Origin: UBA1181 sp963626555
Lineage (GTDB): Bacteria > Bacteroidota > Bacteroidia > Bacteroidales > Paludibacteraceae
Reading direction: 5' to 3'
Length of the DNA stretch: 64,000 bases
Assembly: GCA_963626555.1 (NCBI GenBank)
Contig: CAVFXQ010000005.1
Coordinates: 13,681-77,680 of the forward strand
Shown: positions 27,401 to 34,898 of the stretch, one piece after another
Layout: each line of letters begins with the position of its first letter
How positions within the stretch are numbered: position 1 is the stretch's first letter
Notes under the pieces: generated by a model
Told to the model about the DNA's origin: nothing
Databases searched by the model: none
The model's input: only the letters and a program-made list of their open reading frames with translations
Position numbers and translations under genes: made by a program

Positions 27401-28495
27401 AACATAATGAAAGTAATCTGTGGTATGGCCAACGCCTACGGGGGTACTCTCTACTTAGGTGTCTTCAATACGGGTACGGCCAAAGGATTGGAAGAAGACT
27501 TAACTTTTTTCAGCAATAGCAAAGACAAATTTGACCTTTACGTTCGCAATCAAATTTTTCAAGCATTCGGCCATGAGCTCAGCTTCGCTATTCAAATAGA
27601 ACACCCGGAAGCTGGCGAACATTTTGTCTATGCTATCAAAGTGCCTGCCAGCCAAACTCCCATTCGACTTCTTGCACGAGATAGCAATTCAAACTATGGC
27701 TATTTCCTACGAGAAGGCACTTCAACCTACGCCATCGACCCTAATGAATTAGCTCATATAATGGAGAACAGAGACTTCAACTACTACAATGTAAAAGCAT
27801 CCAACATCAATAGCATCAACTTAGAGGAGTCTGCAAAGGAGGAAGTAACAACCACAGCGACACAAAAAAATACGTCCCAGCCGATCATTTCTGAACAAAT
27901 CTCAACCAGCCTCATCCGTCGTAATATAACAAACAAATGGATAGAAGGATTCGGAGAAGACACTATTGGTTACCTCCGCATCCTGTCTGAAAGCGAGTGG
28001 GAGCTACTTGACGATGTCAAATGGGAAGAAGGTTTGCTTACACTCGCCATCCACGAGGACGAAGAAGATGGCTTCATAATTGTCGTCTACAACAACGGTA
28101 AAATCAACAAAATTCAAACTACGCAGTTACTGAAAAAAGAAAAAGGAGAACCATTTAAAGTATTTGCCGAAAAGCCATTCTTTGTCTCTCCGTTAAAAAA
28201 AGACGACGCTCTCCTCTCTGTCTACGAAGACGAAAAGGGGAAACGATGTATGCGAATAGACTCTTTGAATGAAATTCATGATAGTAGCACTTCTTCGGCA
28301 GGAGCCACGCTCTCCGATTTGAAATTTTCAAAAGTCTGCTACTGCGACATCATCAACGCAGAAAACATCAGACTTTTCAGAAAATGGGTTAACTTAGGTA
28401 GAAAAACACTTGGAATCCAACTTCTTGACATCTCTGGAGGAAAAGCCATTGAAGAATTAAACAAAATCGGCATTAACACAGAATGGACTGAATAG
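24446..28495 (+). CDS. Large AlbA_2/Schlafen-like domain protein of unknown role
   Basis: A 1349-residue soluble protein without signal or membrane segments. The only recognised part is an AlbA_2 (Schlafen AlbA-like) domain at about residues 955-1100, with EDQLTEFKTSI, then CGMANAYGGTLYLGV and YGYFLREGTSTYAI. The first 130 residues and a middle region (about 590-780) look like beta-rich, possibly OB/S1-like modules; 170-560 is mostly helical and repeat-like. AlbA_2 domains bind nucleic acid, and relatives cleave tRNA or regulate transcription. The gene stands alone between two divergent or separate units, with a tRNA gene 164 bp downstream. Function is unknown; a stress or defence role is only a guess. 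Confidence 0.75.
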   Translation: MQTIQYQKGKFCTLPILSIKDEGKVSFFIVNANGFDYAIKMFEFQRTNEKARSLSELPCMVKDIHGDEIVFVQNIAEMTKEIYPNGHIFTFIITKSTPSPFQNVLYYEVWDQDNGVPFRIKCKEKLKIHQPIECKISRPSQNKIILEPQKNNVSIAVQSCISLHELLSNCNINENLAHYIALTFYSLQNFDEARKYLKQGNPFWVIKALLSVPDAESWTNINKSDIPSILEVYKNICLYIIEDSDYLNQFEIKKRSFQNNIEDKIWMAEISSKCINLITQNKHKEEIDLIFKKIQTSGHLYNFKEKIWTLITILMMDPQILDEKIDDILNIIENQDRTKRDSYINQIFRSMLEVYINRNRSKTNRLAAVENDQSVQLLNKMIRSISYFILLSDKNNDEDNCQLFKAMLFHYLAFIRGKDALGNTKKTLELSESLIERAFTTLLEPEDDIQEIAWGKNFYKTEMLAYQLTSSKPKSITYSAKSFITENTRFSVSPNGITLSRTITTGKERNVLPPNVFDWRNIQIFLESANKYSIDKKSKFKTWQVFWDNVEAALFAPKEAINKSTIKKRLPDVGEDTTIRILYKDSDNEHPYRFYCKIEHPEHEGYGWIDSYQKGGSIGLFHYNPDLDSDSFNNDGKPMLLNVRVNSLSSPNDEYRTCTFDALSKIDNCVQENVNYNETFNCKIIFETESKGTFLAITEFGFGVFLSEETKEEDVQLQVNFSVKVRIENVSNPAKIQGIVIGYADEEVDIKYAAESLLATYCNDNLYEETPEELEEEAMAVAEEQFDEESIREIVNIFAHKAVLEENNIIAYSFLSLARILARMIENDDLKDYIDLNRKTVSIREFYKENGKVEESEIENICKKYEDIAEQSPYPMQRLAEIRIVNWFGKQEKNDMLWSIINNQECNPILKKLARLALSYNMSEGFGFQNQEQIINNKMKSLLNINVDLPKIYSFGEEDQLTEFKTSIVYPPENGMKPDIDRQTYNIMKVICGMANAYGGTLYLGVFNTGTAKGLEEDLTFFSNSKDKFDLYVRNQIFQAFGHELSFAIQIEHPEAGEHFVYAIKVPASQTPIRLLARDSNSNYGYFLREGTSTYAIDPNELAHIMENRDFNYYNVKASNINSINLEESAKEEVTTTATQKNTSQPIISEQISTSLIRRNITNKWIEGFGEDTIGYLRILSESEWELLDDVKWEEGLLTLAIHEDEEDGFIIVVYNNGKINKIQTTQLLKKEKGEPFKVFAEKPFFVSPLKKDDALLSVYEDEKGKRCMRIDSLNEIHDSSTSSAGATLSDLKFSKVCYCDIINAENIRLFRKWVNLGRKTLGIQLLDISGGKAIEELNKIGINTEWTE

Positions 28496-28591
28496 CAACA
28501 CCTCTAACTCGTATTTACGCAGATATAACTATTTAATTTTCAGATAGTTATATCAATAGTAAAATATTTCAAACTTTTATCACCTTATTAT
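28496..28591. other. AT-rich spacer before the tRNA promoter
   Basis: No coding frame. An imperfect inverted repeat around ATAACTAT and ATAGTTAT (28521-28552) could end the transcript of the AlbA_2 gene, but the T-run after it is weak. Confidence 0.4.
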
Positions 28592-28622
28592 TTTGCAAAT
28601 ATTAAATAAAGCATTACCTTTG
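28592..28622 (+). promoter_or_regulatory. Promoter of tRNA-Arg
   Basis: TTTG (28592-28595), exactly 19 nt, then TACCTTTG (28615-28622): a full match to the Bacteroidetes promoter consensus. Transcription should begin about 30 nt before the mature tRNA. Confidence 0.85.
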
Positions 28623-28659
28623 CGCTCGCAATCAGGAAATACACTGATTGTTACGGAAT

Positions 28660-28733
28660 GGCTCCGTAGCTCAACTGTATAGAGCATTTGACTACGGATC
28701 AAAAGGTTGTGGGTTAGAATCCCGCCGGGGTCA
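28660..28733 (+). tRNA. tRNA-Arg (anticodon ACG)
   Basis: The cloverleaf folds fully: acceptor GGCTCCG with CGGGGTC (two G-U pairs), D stem GCTC/GAGC, anticodon stem TTTGA/TCAAA with loop CTACGGA, T stem GTGGG/CCCGC. The anticodon A34-C35-G36 reads CGU and, after A-to-I editing, CGC and CGA. The discriminator is A73; CCA is not encoded. The D loop has G18 but T at position 19, and the T loop reads TTAGAAT with A at position 56, so the normal G19-C56 tertiary pair appears as U19-A56. A consensus promoter and a strong terminator flank it. Confidence 0.93.
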
Positions 28734-28738
28734 CTAAG

Positions 28739-28773
28739 GAAGTCCAAGTTGCGAAAGCAATTTGGACTTCTTT
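28739..28773 (+). terminator. Terminator of tRNA-Arg
   Basis: A 14-bp stem (28739-28752 with 28757-28770; one G-T mismatch pair) is closed by a GAAA tetraloop and followed by TTT. It starts 5 bases after the mature tRNA end. Confidence 0.88.
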
Positions 28774-28872
28774 CATATTGCATATTTTATCAATAGTGCT
28801 AAAAAGCAATTTTTTCGCTATACTCAGCAATCAACGTAACGTAATTAAACAAATAAAGGAAGTACGATATAA

Positions 28873-28912
28873 CAAAAAAAAGAGAATAGTTTGAAAAACC
28901 TCACCATTCTCT
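28873..28912 (-). terminator. Terminator of the rsmE/TonB-like transcript
   Basis: On the minus strand AGAGAAT (28912-28906) pairs with ATTCTCT (28887-28881), with partial inner pairing, and a run of T follows. It lies about 25 bp after the stop codon at 28937. Confidence 0.7.
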
Positions 28913-28936
28913 CTATAATGTCTCCGTATATTCTCG

Positions 28937-29359
28937 TTATTCTGCCAAATTCAATCGAATTAAGAAATAACCACATACGGGTTTTCCATCTTTCTGAGCA
29001 GGATTCAATTTCGGGAATTTCCCAATCGTCGTAACAACGTCATCGGTAATCGCAGGCGACACCTCTTTCACTACCTCCGTATTTACAACTGCGCCATCTG
29101 CGGCAACAATCAACCGTAACATCATACGTTGCGCCGAAAAAACCGTTATCTTACCCCTATTCTTCATGTTGTCATTCAAAAAAGCGTACATGGCGTTGAC
29201 ACCTCCTGGATAGGAGACTTGCACATCAGGGGAACTCCAGACCGTATCACACATCGCTATATGCTCTACAACATTAAACGGAGCAGACTGCTCTTTCTGA
29301 GCATAAACCGAACTTACAAATGCAAATATCAAAACACAGAAAAATTCTATTCTTTTCAT
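28937..29359 (-). CDS. Small exported protein resembling a TonB C-terminal domain
   Basis: A 140-residue protein with a signal peptide (FFCVLIFAFVSSVYAQ) and a single TonB-C-like domain. Characteristic pieces are VSYPGGVNAMYAFLNDNMKN, LRLIVAADGAVVNTEVVK and FPKLNPAQKDGKPV, which parallel the Bacteroidetes TonB box fold. It lacks the membrane anchor and proline-rich linker of true TonB, so it is unlikely to energise transport by itself. Free domains of this kind are common in the group with unknown roles. It follows rsmE by 21 bp. Confidence 0.78.
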   Translation of the reverse strand: MKRIEFFCVLIFAFVSSVYAQKEQSAPFNVVEHIAMCDTVWSSPDVQVSYPGGVNAMYAFLNDNMKNRGKITVFSAQRMMLRLIVAADGAVVNTEVVKEVSPAITDDVVTTIGKFPKLNPAQKDGKPVCGYFLIRLNLAE

Positions 29360-29380
29360 ATTCTTCTAATTTAATTGTAT

Positions 29381-30082
29381 CTACCTCATCTGATTTATCA
29401 ACTGCACCGTATGACACGCAACTACCCCTGCCGTTTCCGTTCGTAATCGACTCTCTCCTAAAGAAATCGGAACATACCCTGCATTTAATGCTTTGCATAC
29501 TTCCTCTTCACTGAAATCACCCTCTGGTCCAATCAAGACAACAACGTCTCGCCCAGCTTGATATTCTTTACACAAAACACGCTTATCTTGCTCATAACAA
29601 TGCGCAATATAACAGTCCGCTTCTTTATGATTTTTTAAGAAATCCTTGAATGAAGTCATCTCGTTCAGAGTAGGCAGGAAAGCCTTTTTCGACTGTTTCA
29701 TTGCCGAAACAAGAATCTTCTCCAATCGATCTCGCTTTACTACTTTTCGCTCTGAATGATCACACAGCAATGGTGTGATCTCGCCAACACCAATCTCTGT
29801 AACCTTCTCTGCAAACCACTCCAACCGATCCATATTCTTCGTTGGAGCAATGGCAATATGTATATGCACTGGCTGAGGATGATAATTCTCTTCTTTAGAG
29901 AGAATCCTCACCTCACAATGCTTTGGATGTGGAAAAACAATTTCTGCCGTATAATATCCGCCTTGACCATCAACCAACTCTATTTGATCTCCTTCAACCA
30001 ATCGAAGAACTTTCACAGCATGCTGCGACTCCTCCTCCGACAGTCGATTGTCAATGTCAATATTTGGAGCATAAAAAATCAT
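29381..30082 (-). CDS. rsmE: 16S rRNA (uracil1498-N3)-methyltransferase
   Basis: SPOUT-class enzyme that methylates U1498 of 16S rRNA in the assembled small subunit. The 233-residue product has the usual length, an N-terminal PUA-like part (EESQHAVKVLRL) and the knotted SAM-binding core with IGPEGDFSEEE and LGESRLRTETAGV. It lies 31 bp after folD and probably shares its transcript. Confidence 0.95.
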   Translation of the reverse strand: MIFYAPNIDIDNRLSEEESQHAVKVLRLVEGDQIELVDGQGGYYTAEIVFPHPKHCEVRILSKEENYHPQPVHIHIAIAPTKNMDRLEWFAEKVTEIGVGEITPLLCDHSERKVVKRDRLEKILVSAMKQSKKAFLPTLNEMTSFKDFLKNHKEADCYIAHCYEQDKRVLCKEYQAGRDVVVLIGPEGDFSEEEVCKALNAGYVPISLGESRLRTETAGVVACHTVQLINQMR

Positions 30083-30113
30083 CCTTCCAACAATCTTATA
30101 AAATTACAGATTT

Positions 30114-30998
30114 TTAATCTTTGTAAATAGCCTTCTTTCCTGCCAATAAGGTGTTTTTCAACAACGAACAAATAGTCATTGGTCCGACACCACCAGGAAC
30201 TGGCGTGATAAAACTACACTTAGGAGCAACATTTTCAAAATCAACATCTCCCGTCAACTTAAAGCCACTCTTAGTCTTATCTGAAGGCACACGAGTTGTT
30301 CCGACATCAATAATAACAACACCATCTTTCACCATATCTGCAGTCAAGAATTTTGGAGATCCCAACGCAGCAATGATAATGTCTGCCTGTAAAGTAATCT
30401 CCTTCAAATTCTTCGTGCGACTATGACAAACGGTAACCGTTGCATCTCCTGGATATGCTTTCTGCATCATCAAGGTGGCAACAGGCTTTCCTACTATATT
30501 ACTTCTTCCAATAACGACACAGTGCTTACCCGCTGTCTCAATCTTGTATCGCTTAAGCAACTCCATAATTCCGGAAGGCGTCGCAGAAACAAACGAAGGT
30601 AAACCAATCGAAGTTCTTCCTACATTGATAGGATGGAAACCGTCCACATCCTTGCGATAATCAATCGCCTCTATCACTTTCTGCTCCGAAATATGCTTTG
30701 GCAAAGGCAATTGAACGATGAAGCCATCAACATCGTCGTCATTGTTCAGTTTTTCAATTTCTTTCAAAAGAGCCTCTTCTGTGATGTCAGCCTCAAAAGC
30801 CAATTTCGTTGATTTAAAACCTACCTGCTCACAAGACTTAACCTTATGGGCAACGTATGTCTCGCTACCTCCATCATGCCCTACAATAATCACAGCCAAA
30901 TGAGGCGTTTTGCCACCATTGGCTTTTATTTGCTTAACTTCTTCTGCAATCTCCAATTTCACCTGATCGGCTATTGCTTTTCCATCTATCAACTCCAT
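30114..30998 (-). CDS. folD: Bifunctional methylenetetrahydrofolate dehydrogenase/cyclohydrolase
   Basis: Converts 5,10-methylene-THF to 10-formyl-THF in two steps using NADP+. The 294-residue product shows the catalytic Lys region YVAHKVKSCEQVG, then DGFIVQLPLPKH, the NADP-binding VIGRSNIVGKPVA and the C-terminal PVPGGVGPMT. The codon next to the ffh stop is TTG; the ATG at 30998 is taken as the start. It is directly downstream of ffh, a gene order often seen in Bacteroidetes. Confidence 0.97.
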   Translation of the reverse strand: MELIDGKAIADQVKLEIAEEVKQIKANGGKTPHLAVIIVGHDGGSETYVAHKVKSCEQVGFKSTKLAFEADITEEALLKEIEKLNNDDDVDGFIVQLPLPKHISEQKVIEAIDYRKDVDGFHPINVGRTSIGLPSFVSATPSGIMELLKRYKIETAGKHCVVIGRSNIVGKPVATLMMQKAYPGDATVTVCHSRTKNLKEITLQADIIIAALGSPKFLTADMVKDGVVIIDVGTTRVPSDKTKSGFKLTGDVDFENVAPKCSFITPVPGGVGPMTICSLLKNTLLAGKKAIYKD

Positions 30999-31004
30999 AT
31001 ACAA

Positions 31005-32333
31005 TTATTTTCTCTTTCCAATACCAAATTTCAAATTGCGCGGTCCACCTTGGGTTACCATCTTCATCATCTTGCGCGTCTCCTCAAATTGCTTCAAAAG
31101 ACGATTTACCTCTTGAATATTTGTACCACTTCCTTTTGCAATTCGCATACGACGACTGCTATCCAAGATGCCAGGATTTTTACGCTCCTCTGGAGTCATT
31201 GAGTAGATGATTGCCTCTATTCCCTTGAACGCGCTATCGTCAATTTCTACGTCCTTTAGAGCTTTTCCAACACCAGGAATCATTGAAGCTAAATCCTTCA
31301 AATTACCCATCTTCTTTATTTGGTGGATCTGAGACAAGAAGTCATTAAAATCAAACTGGTTCTTTGCTATCTTCTTCTGAAGCTTTTTAGCCTCTTCCTC
31401 GTCATATTGTTCCTGCGCACGCTCCACAAGGGTTACGATATCACCCATTCCAAGGATACGATCTGCCATACGTTGTGGATGGAACACGTCTATCGCTTCC
31501 ATCTTTTCACCTGTACCGACAAACTTTATCGGCTTGTTGACAACAGAACGAATAGACAAAGCAGCACCACCACGAGTGTCTCCATCCAACTTCGTCAATA
31601 CAACTCCATTGAAGTCCAAACGGTCGTTAAACTCTTTCGCCGTATTTACCGCATCTTGACCTGTCATTGAATCGACAACGAACAAAATTTCATTCGGCTT
31701 AATTGCTTCTTTGATTGCCGCAATCTCGTTCATCATCTGCTCATCAACAGCCAAACGACCCGCAGTATCTATGATGACAACATCATTTCCTTTTGCTTTC
31801 GCTTGCGCAATCGCATTTTGCGCTATCTGTACAGGATTCTTGTTTCCTTCCTCCGTGTAAATATCAACGGTTATCTGTTCTGCCAACACACGCAACTGCT
31901 CTATCGCAGCAGGACGATACACGTCGCAAGCCACCAACAGCGGTTTCTTATTCTTTTTTGTCTTTAACAAGTTCGCCAACTTTCCTGTAAAGGTCGTCTT
32001 ACCAGAACCTTGCAAACCCGACATTAAAATAACGGTAGGTTTTCCAGAAAGATCAATATCAGTTGCTGTTCCTCCCATCAACTCAGCCAATTCGTCATGT
32101 ACGATCTTTACCATCAACTGACTCGGCTTTACTGCCGTCAAAACATTCTGCCCCAACGCTTTTTCCTTCACCATATCCGTGAAGTTCTTTGCTACTTTAT
32201 AGTTGACATCGGCATCTAACAATGCCTTACGAACGTCCTTCAACGTCTCAGCGACATTGATTTCTGTTATCTTTCCTTCTCCTTTTAATATTTTAAAAGA
32301 TCTTTCTAATCTTTCTCCTAAACTTTCAAACAT
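31005..32333 (-). CDS. ffh: Signal recognition particle protein Ffh (SRP54)
   Basis: GTPase that, with SRP RNA, binds signal sequences of nascent membrane proteins and brings them to FtsY. The 442-residue product has the N domain, the GTPase domain (P-loop GLQGSGKTTFTGKLA, DTAGRLAVDE, TKLDGDTRGG) and the methionine-rich M domain (from about residue 300, with SSRRMRIAKGSG for RNA binding). It heads the ffh-folD-rsmE run. Confidence 0.98.
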   Translation of the reverse strand: MFESLGERLERSFKILKGEGKITEINVAETLKDVRKALLDADVNYKVAKNFTDMVKEKALGQNVLTAVKPSQLMVKIVHDELAELMGGTATDIDLSGKPTVILMSGLQGSGKTTFTGKLANLLKTKKNKKPLLVACDVYRPAAIEQLRVLAEQITVDIYTEEGNKNPVQIAQNAIAQAKAKGNDVVIIDTAGRLAVDEQMMNEIAAIKEAIKPNEILFVVDSMTGQDAVNTAKEFNDRLDFNGVVLTKLDGDTRGGAALSIRSVVNKPIKFVGTGEKMEAIDVFHPQRMADRILGMGDIVTLVERAQEQYDEEEAKKLQKKIAKNQFDFNDFLSQIHQIKKMGNLKDLASMIPGVGKALKDVEIDDSAFKGIEAIIYSMTPEERKNPGILDSSRRMRIAKGSGTNIQEVNRLLKQFEETRKMMKMVTQGGPRNLKFGIGKRK

Positions 32334-32386
32334 ATACCTTTAGTATTGGCTTTTATTTTTCTAATTTATTTCATCTAACAACTGAT

Positions 32387-32962
32387 TCAATTTCTCACAT
32401 TCACAGACTCCAATTTGAAATCAGCAGCATTTTTCAACCATTCGTTTCTCCTCTTATCAACTTTCTTCATAAAAGCGTCCAATTCGTCCTTATAAGTCCT
32501 ATGAAGGTAACGAAAGAACACTACTCTATCTTCCACCTGACGAATCCTTGCAACATTCCACTCTAATGTAAATGTTCTTCCTCCCTGCACATTGCCTTGC
32601 ACATATTCAATCCACAACTCACCTTCTTTCAAGGGTTCTATTTTATTGAAACTGAAAACAATGTTCTGCTCTTTCTGAAGACTCAACTTCGTCATCAGCT
32701 GATTCTCTTCTTTCTCAACCTCTGCTCCTTTAGGGGTACATTCAACAATGACTTTACTTTCAAAGCGAACCATACTTTCGTCCTTCTTCAAGAACTCCTC
32801 TAAATATCTACCCGACTTCGTTTTAGACGACCAACGCAAAAGATAGTCGTCTTCCTCCAAAGAGATTTTTTGTAGCCCCAAATAATCCGTCTGACAGAAA
32901 ATAGGGAAACAGTCCAGTAATAGTACCGAGGAAACGATCAACAAAAGACGAAGAACTTTCAT
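32387..32962 (-). CDS. Exported protein of unknown function
   Basis: No family is recognised. The 191-residue product has a signal peptide (VLRLLLIVSSVLLLDCFPIFCQ), then mostly beta-strand sequence with a charged helical end (RTYKDELDAFMKKVDKRRNEWL). The ATG at 32962 is preferred to one at 33007, which lies inside the upstream mscS gene and would put 15 extra residues before the signal. It follows mscS by 22 bp and is probably co-transcribed. A periplasmic or surface role is inferred from the signal alone. Confidence 0.65.
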   Translation of the reverse strand: MKVLRLLLIVSSVLLLDCFPIFCQTDYLGLQKISLEEDDYLLRWSSKTKSGRYLEEFLKKDESMVRFESKVIVECTPKGAEVEKEENQLMTKLSLQKEQNIVFSFNKIEPLKEGELWIEYVQGNVQGGRTFTLEWNVARIRQVEDRVVFFRYLHRTYKDELDAFMKKVDKRRNEWLKNAADFKLESVNVRN

Positions 32963-32984
32963 ACGCTCGCTGATAGTAAAAGAC

Positions 32985-33890
32985 TTACGACTGATGAACA
33001 TGAACATCCATCTGAGGGAAAGGTATATTGATTCCCTCTTTAGTAAACACTTTGTAGACCTCCTCGTTCATCTTGAAGAAGATATTCCAATAGTTTACAG
33101 GATCACACCATACACGAACAACTATGTTCACTGAACTTGCATCCAATTTGGACAATGCGATAAATGGCTCGTATCCTGCTTCATTCTGGATAATCTGAGG
33201 ATTCTCGTTGATGATTCTAATTAAGGTTGCCTTTGCTTTATCGTAGTCATCTCCGTATGCGATGCCGAACTCAAAATCAACCCGACGACGTGGTTCTTTA
33301 GAATAGTTTGTTACAACACTCGTAGAAAGATTTCCGTTAGGAACAATCACCATCTTGTTATCGTTGGTTAGTATCAAAGTGTTAAAAATCTGAATTTCCT
33401 TGACTGTTCCCGTGATACCCGTAACCTCCAAAAAATCACCAACTTTAAATGGACGGAATAACAGGATCATCACTCCACCTGCAAAATTTTGCAAAGTTCC
33501 GCTCAACGCCATACCAATGGCAACACCTGCAGAGGCAAACAAGGCAACGAACGACGACGTTTCAATACCAAGGATACCAATAACGACAATAATCAAAATG
33601 AAGTTCAAAACAATGCTTGTGAGACTCTTCAAAAAAGTCGACAAACTGGCATCTACATTTCTTTTCTCTAACGTACGAACAACTACTTTGTTCAACTTAC
33701 GAACTATCCAACGGAGAATGAAATAGACGACAATCGCCAATAATATCCGAGACGCCAATCCCATCGACATCTCAATACCTTTTTGGAGCATCGTCTCAAT
33801 CGCTGTTGAATAATCACCATTCGCCAAAGCCTCTTTTGTCTGTGCAGCCATAATAGAATCATGCTGCGCTACTTGCAAAGAATCTAACAT
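32985..33890 (-). CDS. Small-conductance mechanosensitive channel (MscS family)
   Basis: Opens under membrane tension to release solutes on osmotic downshock. The 301-residue product is of basic MscS size. It has an N-terminal soluble helix, three membrane segments (about 48-66, 90-110, 113-140) with the glycine/alanine-rich pore helix (VALFASAGVAIGMALSGTL), then the cytoplasmic beta domain with GDFLEV, VKEIQIFNTLILTND and VPNGNL. A consensus promoter lies about 70 bp upstream, back to back with that of the next plus-strand gene. Confidence 0.95.
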   Translation of the reverse strand: MLDSLQVAQHDSIMAAQTKEALANGDYSTAIETMLQKGIEMSMGLASRILLAIVVYFILRWIVRKLNKVVVRTLEKRNVDASLSTFLKSLTSIVLNFILIIVVIGILGIETSSFVALFASAGVAIGMALSGTLQNFAGGVMILLFRPFKVGDFLEVTGITGTVKEIQIFNTLILTNDNKMVIVPNGNLSTSVVTNYSKEPRRRVDFEFGIAYGDDYDKAKATLIRIINENPQIIQNEAGYEPFIALSKLDASSVNIVVRVWCDPVNYWNIFFKMNEEVYKVFTKEGINIPFPQMDVHVHQS

Positions 33891-33959
33891 TGTATTTTAA
33901 GTATTTTTATTTTAAACATTTAGGTGCGACGAACTATAAAAAAACGCCGATACCAAATA

Positions 33960-33991
33960 CAAAAATAAAGCCTTTAAAAATAATATTCAAA
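33960..33991 (-). promoter_or_regulatory. Promoter of the mscS gene
   Basis: On the minus strand TTTG (33991-33988), 20 nt, TATTTTTG (33967-33960): full match to the group consensus, about 70 bp upstream of the start codon. Confidence 0.78.
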
Positions 33992-34010
33992 CTTTTTTCT
34001 TTTTCTCTAT

Positions 34011-34043
34011 TTTGCCTCTTCACACTTTTTAAATGTATATTTG
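34011..34043 (+). promoter_or_regulatory. Promoter of the 5-alpha-reductase-like gene
   Basis: TTTG (34011-34014), 21 nt, TATATTTG (34036-34043), ending 27 bp before the start codon at 34071. It is divergent from the mscS promoter. Confidence 0.78.
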
Positions 34044-34070
34044 CTAATTACTTAATTACAGTTAATTTTT

Positions 34071-34844
34071 ATGGACATTCTTAACGCAGGAAATTTTTCC
34101 ATTTTTCTTTGGATCATGACAGGAATCGCTGTCATTGTTTTTATTGCACTCTATTTTGTTGACGCTGGTTACGGTATAATGTACAATAAAAAATGGGGAG
34201 TAACAGTCAATAATCGATTGGGTTGGATACTGATGGAAGCTCCCGTTTTCATCGTGATGTGCCTTTGTTGGTGGTTCTCCGAACGCACTTTTCAAGCAGC
34301 ACCATTGGTGATGTTTCTCATCTTCCAAACCCACTATTTCCAACGCTCTTTCATCTTTCCTTTACTGTTCAAGACAAAGAGTAGAATGCCTATCTCTATT
34401 ATGCTGATGGGAGTGGTTTTCAACACTTTAAATGGATTAATGCAGGGTGGATGGATTTTTCATTTTTCGCCTGCCAACTACTATACGAATGATTGGTTCC
34501 TCACTCCTCAATTTTTTGTTGGAACCATTATCTTCTTTATAGGTATGTCCATAAACCTACATTCCGACTACATAGTAAGGCACCTTCGTAAACCTGGTGA
34601 CCACAATCACTATCTGCCCAAAGGTGGTTTTTATAACTATGTTACATCTGCCAACTATTTCGGAGAGTTGACCGAATGGCTAGGATGGGCTATCCTCACA
34701 TGGTCATGGGCAGGAGCAGTCTTTTTCATTTGGACTTTTGCAAATCTCGTTCCACGCGCCAATACAATCCACAAAAAATACCGTGTGATGTTTCCTGAGA
34801 TGGCGAATCTCAAGCTAAAAAGAGTAATTCCTTTCATCTATTAA
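34071..34844 (+). CDS. Steroid 5-alpha-reductase family membrane protein
   Basis: Integral membrane NADPH-dependent reductase of a 4-ene-3-oxo steroid or similar enone. The 257-residue product has six or seven membrane helices. Its C-terminal half carries the family signature almost intact: LRKPGDHNHYLPKGGFYNYV, then SANYFGELTEWLGWA and NLVPRANTIHKKY, the region that binds NADPH in SRD5A enzymes. Substrate cannot be read from sequence: bile-acid or steroid intermediates in a gut setting, or an endogenous lipid, are possible. The Old Yellow Enzyme gene follows 54 bp downstream on the same strand. Confidence 0.88.
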   Translation: MDILNAGNFSIFLWIMTGIAVIVFIALYFVDAGYGIMYNKKWGVTVNNRLGWILMEAPVFIVMCLCWWFSERTFQAAPLVMFLIFQTHYFQRSFIFPLLFKTKSRMPISIMLMGVVFNTLNGLMQGGWIFHFSPANYYTNDWFLTPQFFVGTIIFFIGMSINLHSDYIVRHLRKPGDHNHYLPKGGFYNYVTSANYFGELTEWLGWAILTWSWAGAVFFIWTFANLVPRANTIHKKYRVMFPEMANLKLKRVIPFIY

Positions 34845-34898
34845 TGAAACATTCTTACTCAATATCTTAATATTAAAAATTTTCACCATAAGATAAAA

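Noticed and set aside
28660..28733. tRNA-Arg as a pseudogene
   Set aside because: All stems pair, promoter and terminator are intact, and the two loop changes compensate each other.
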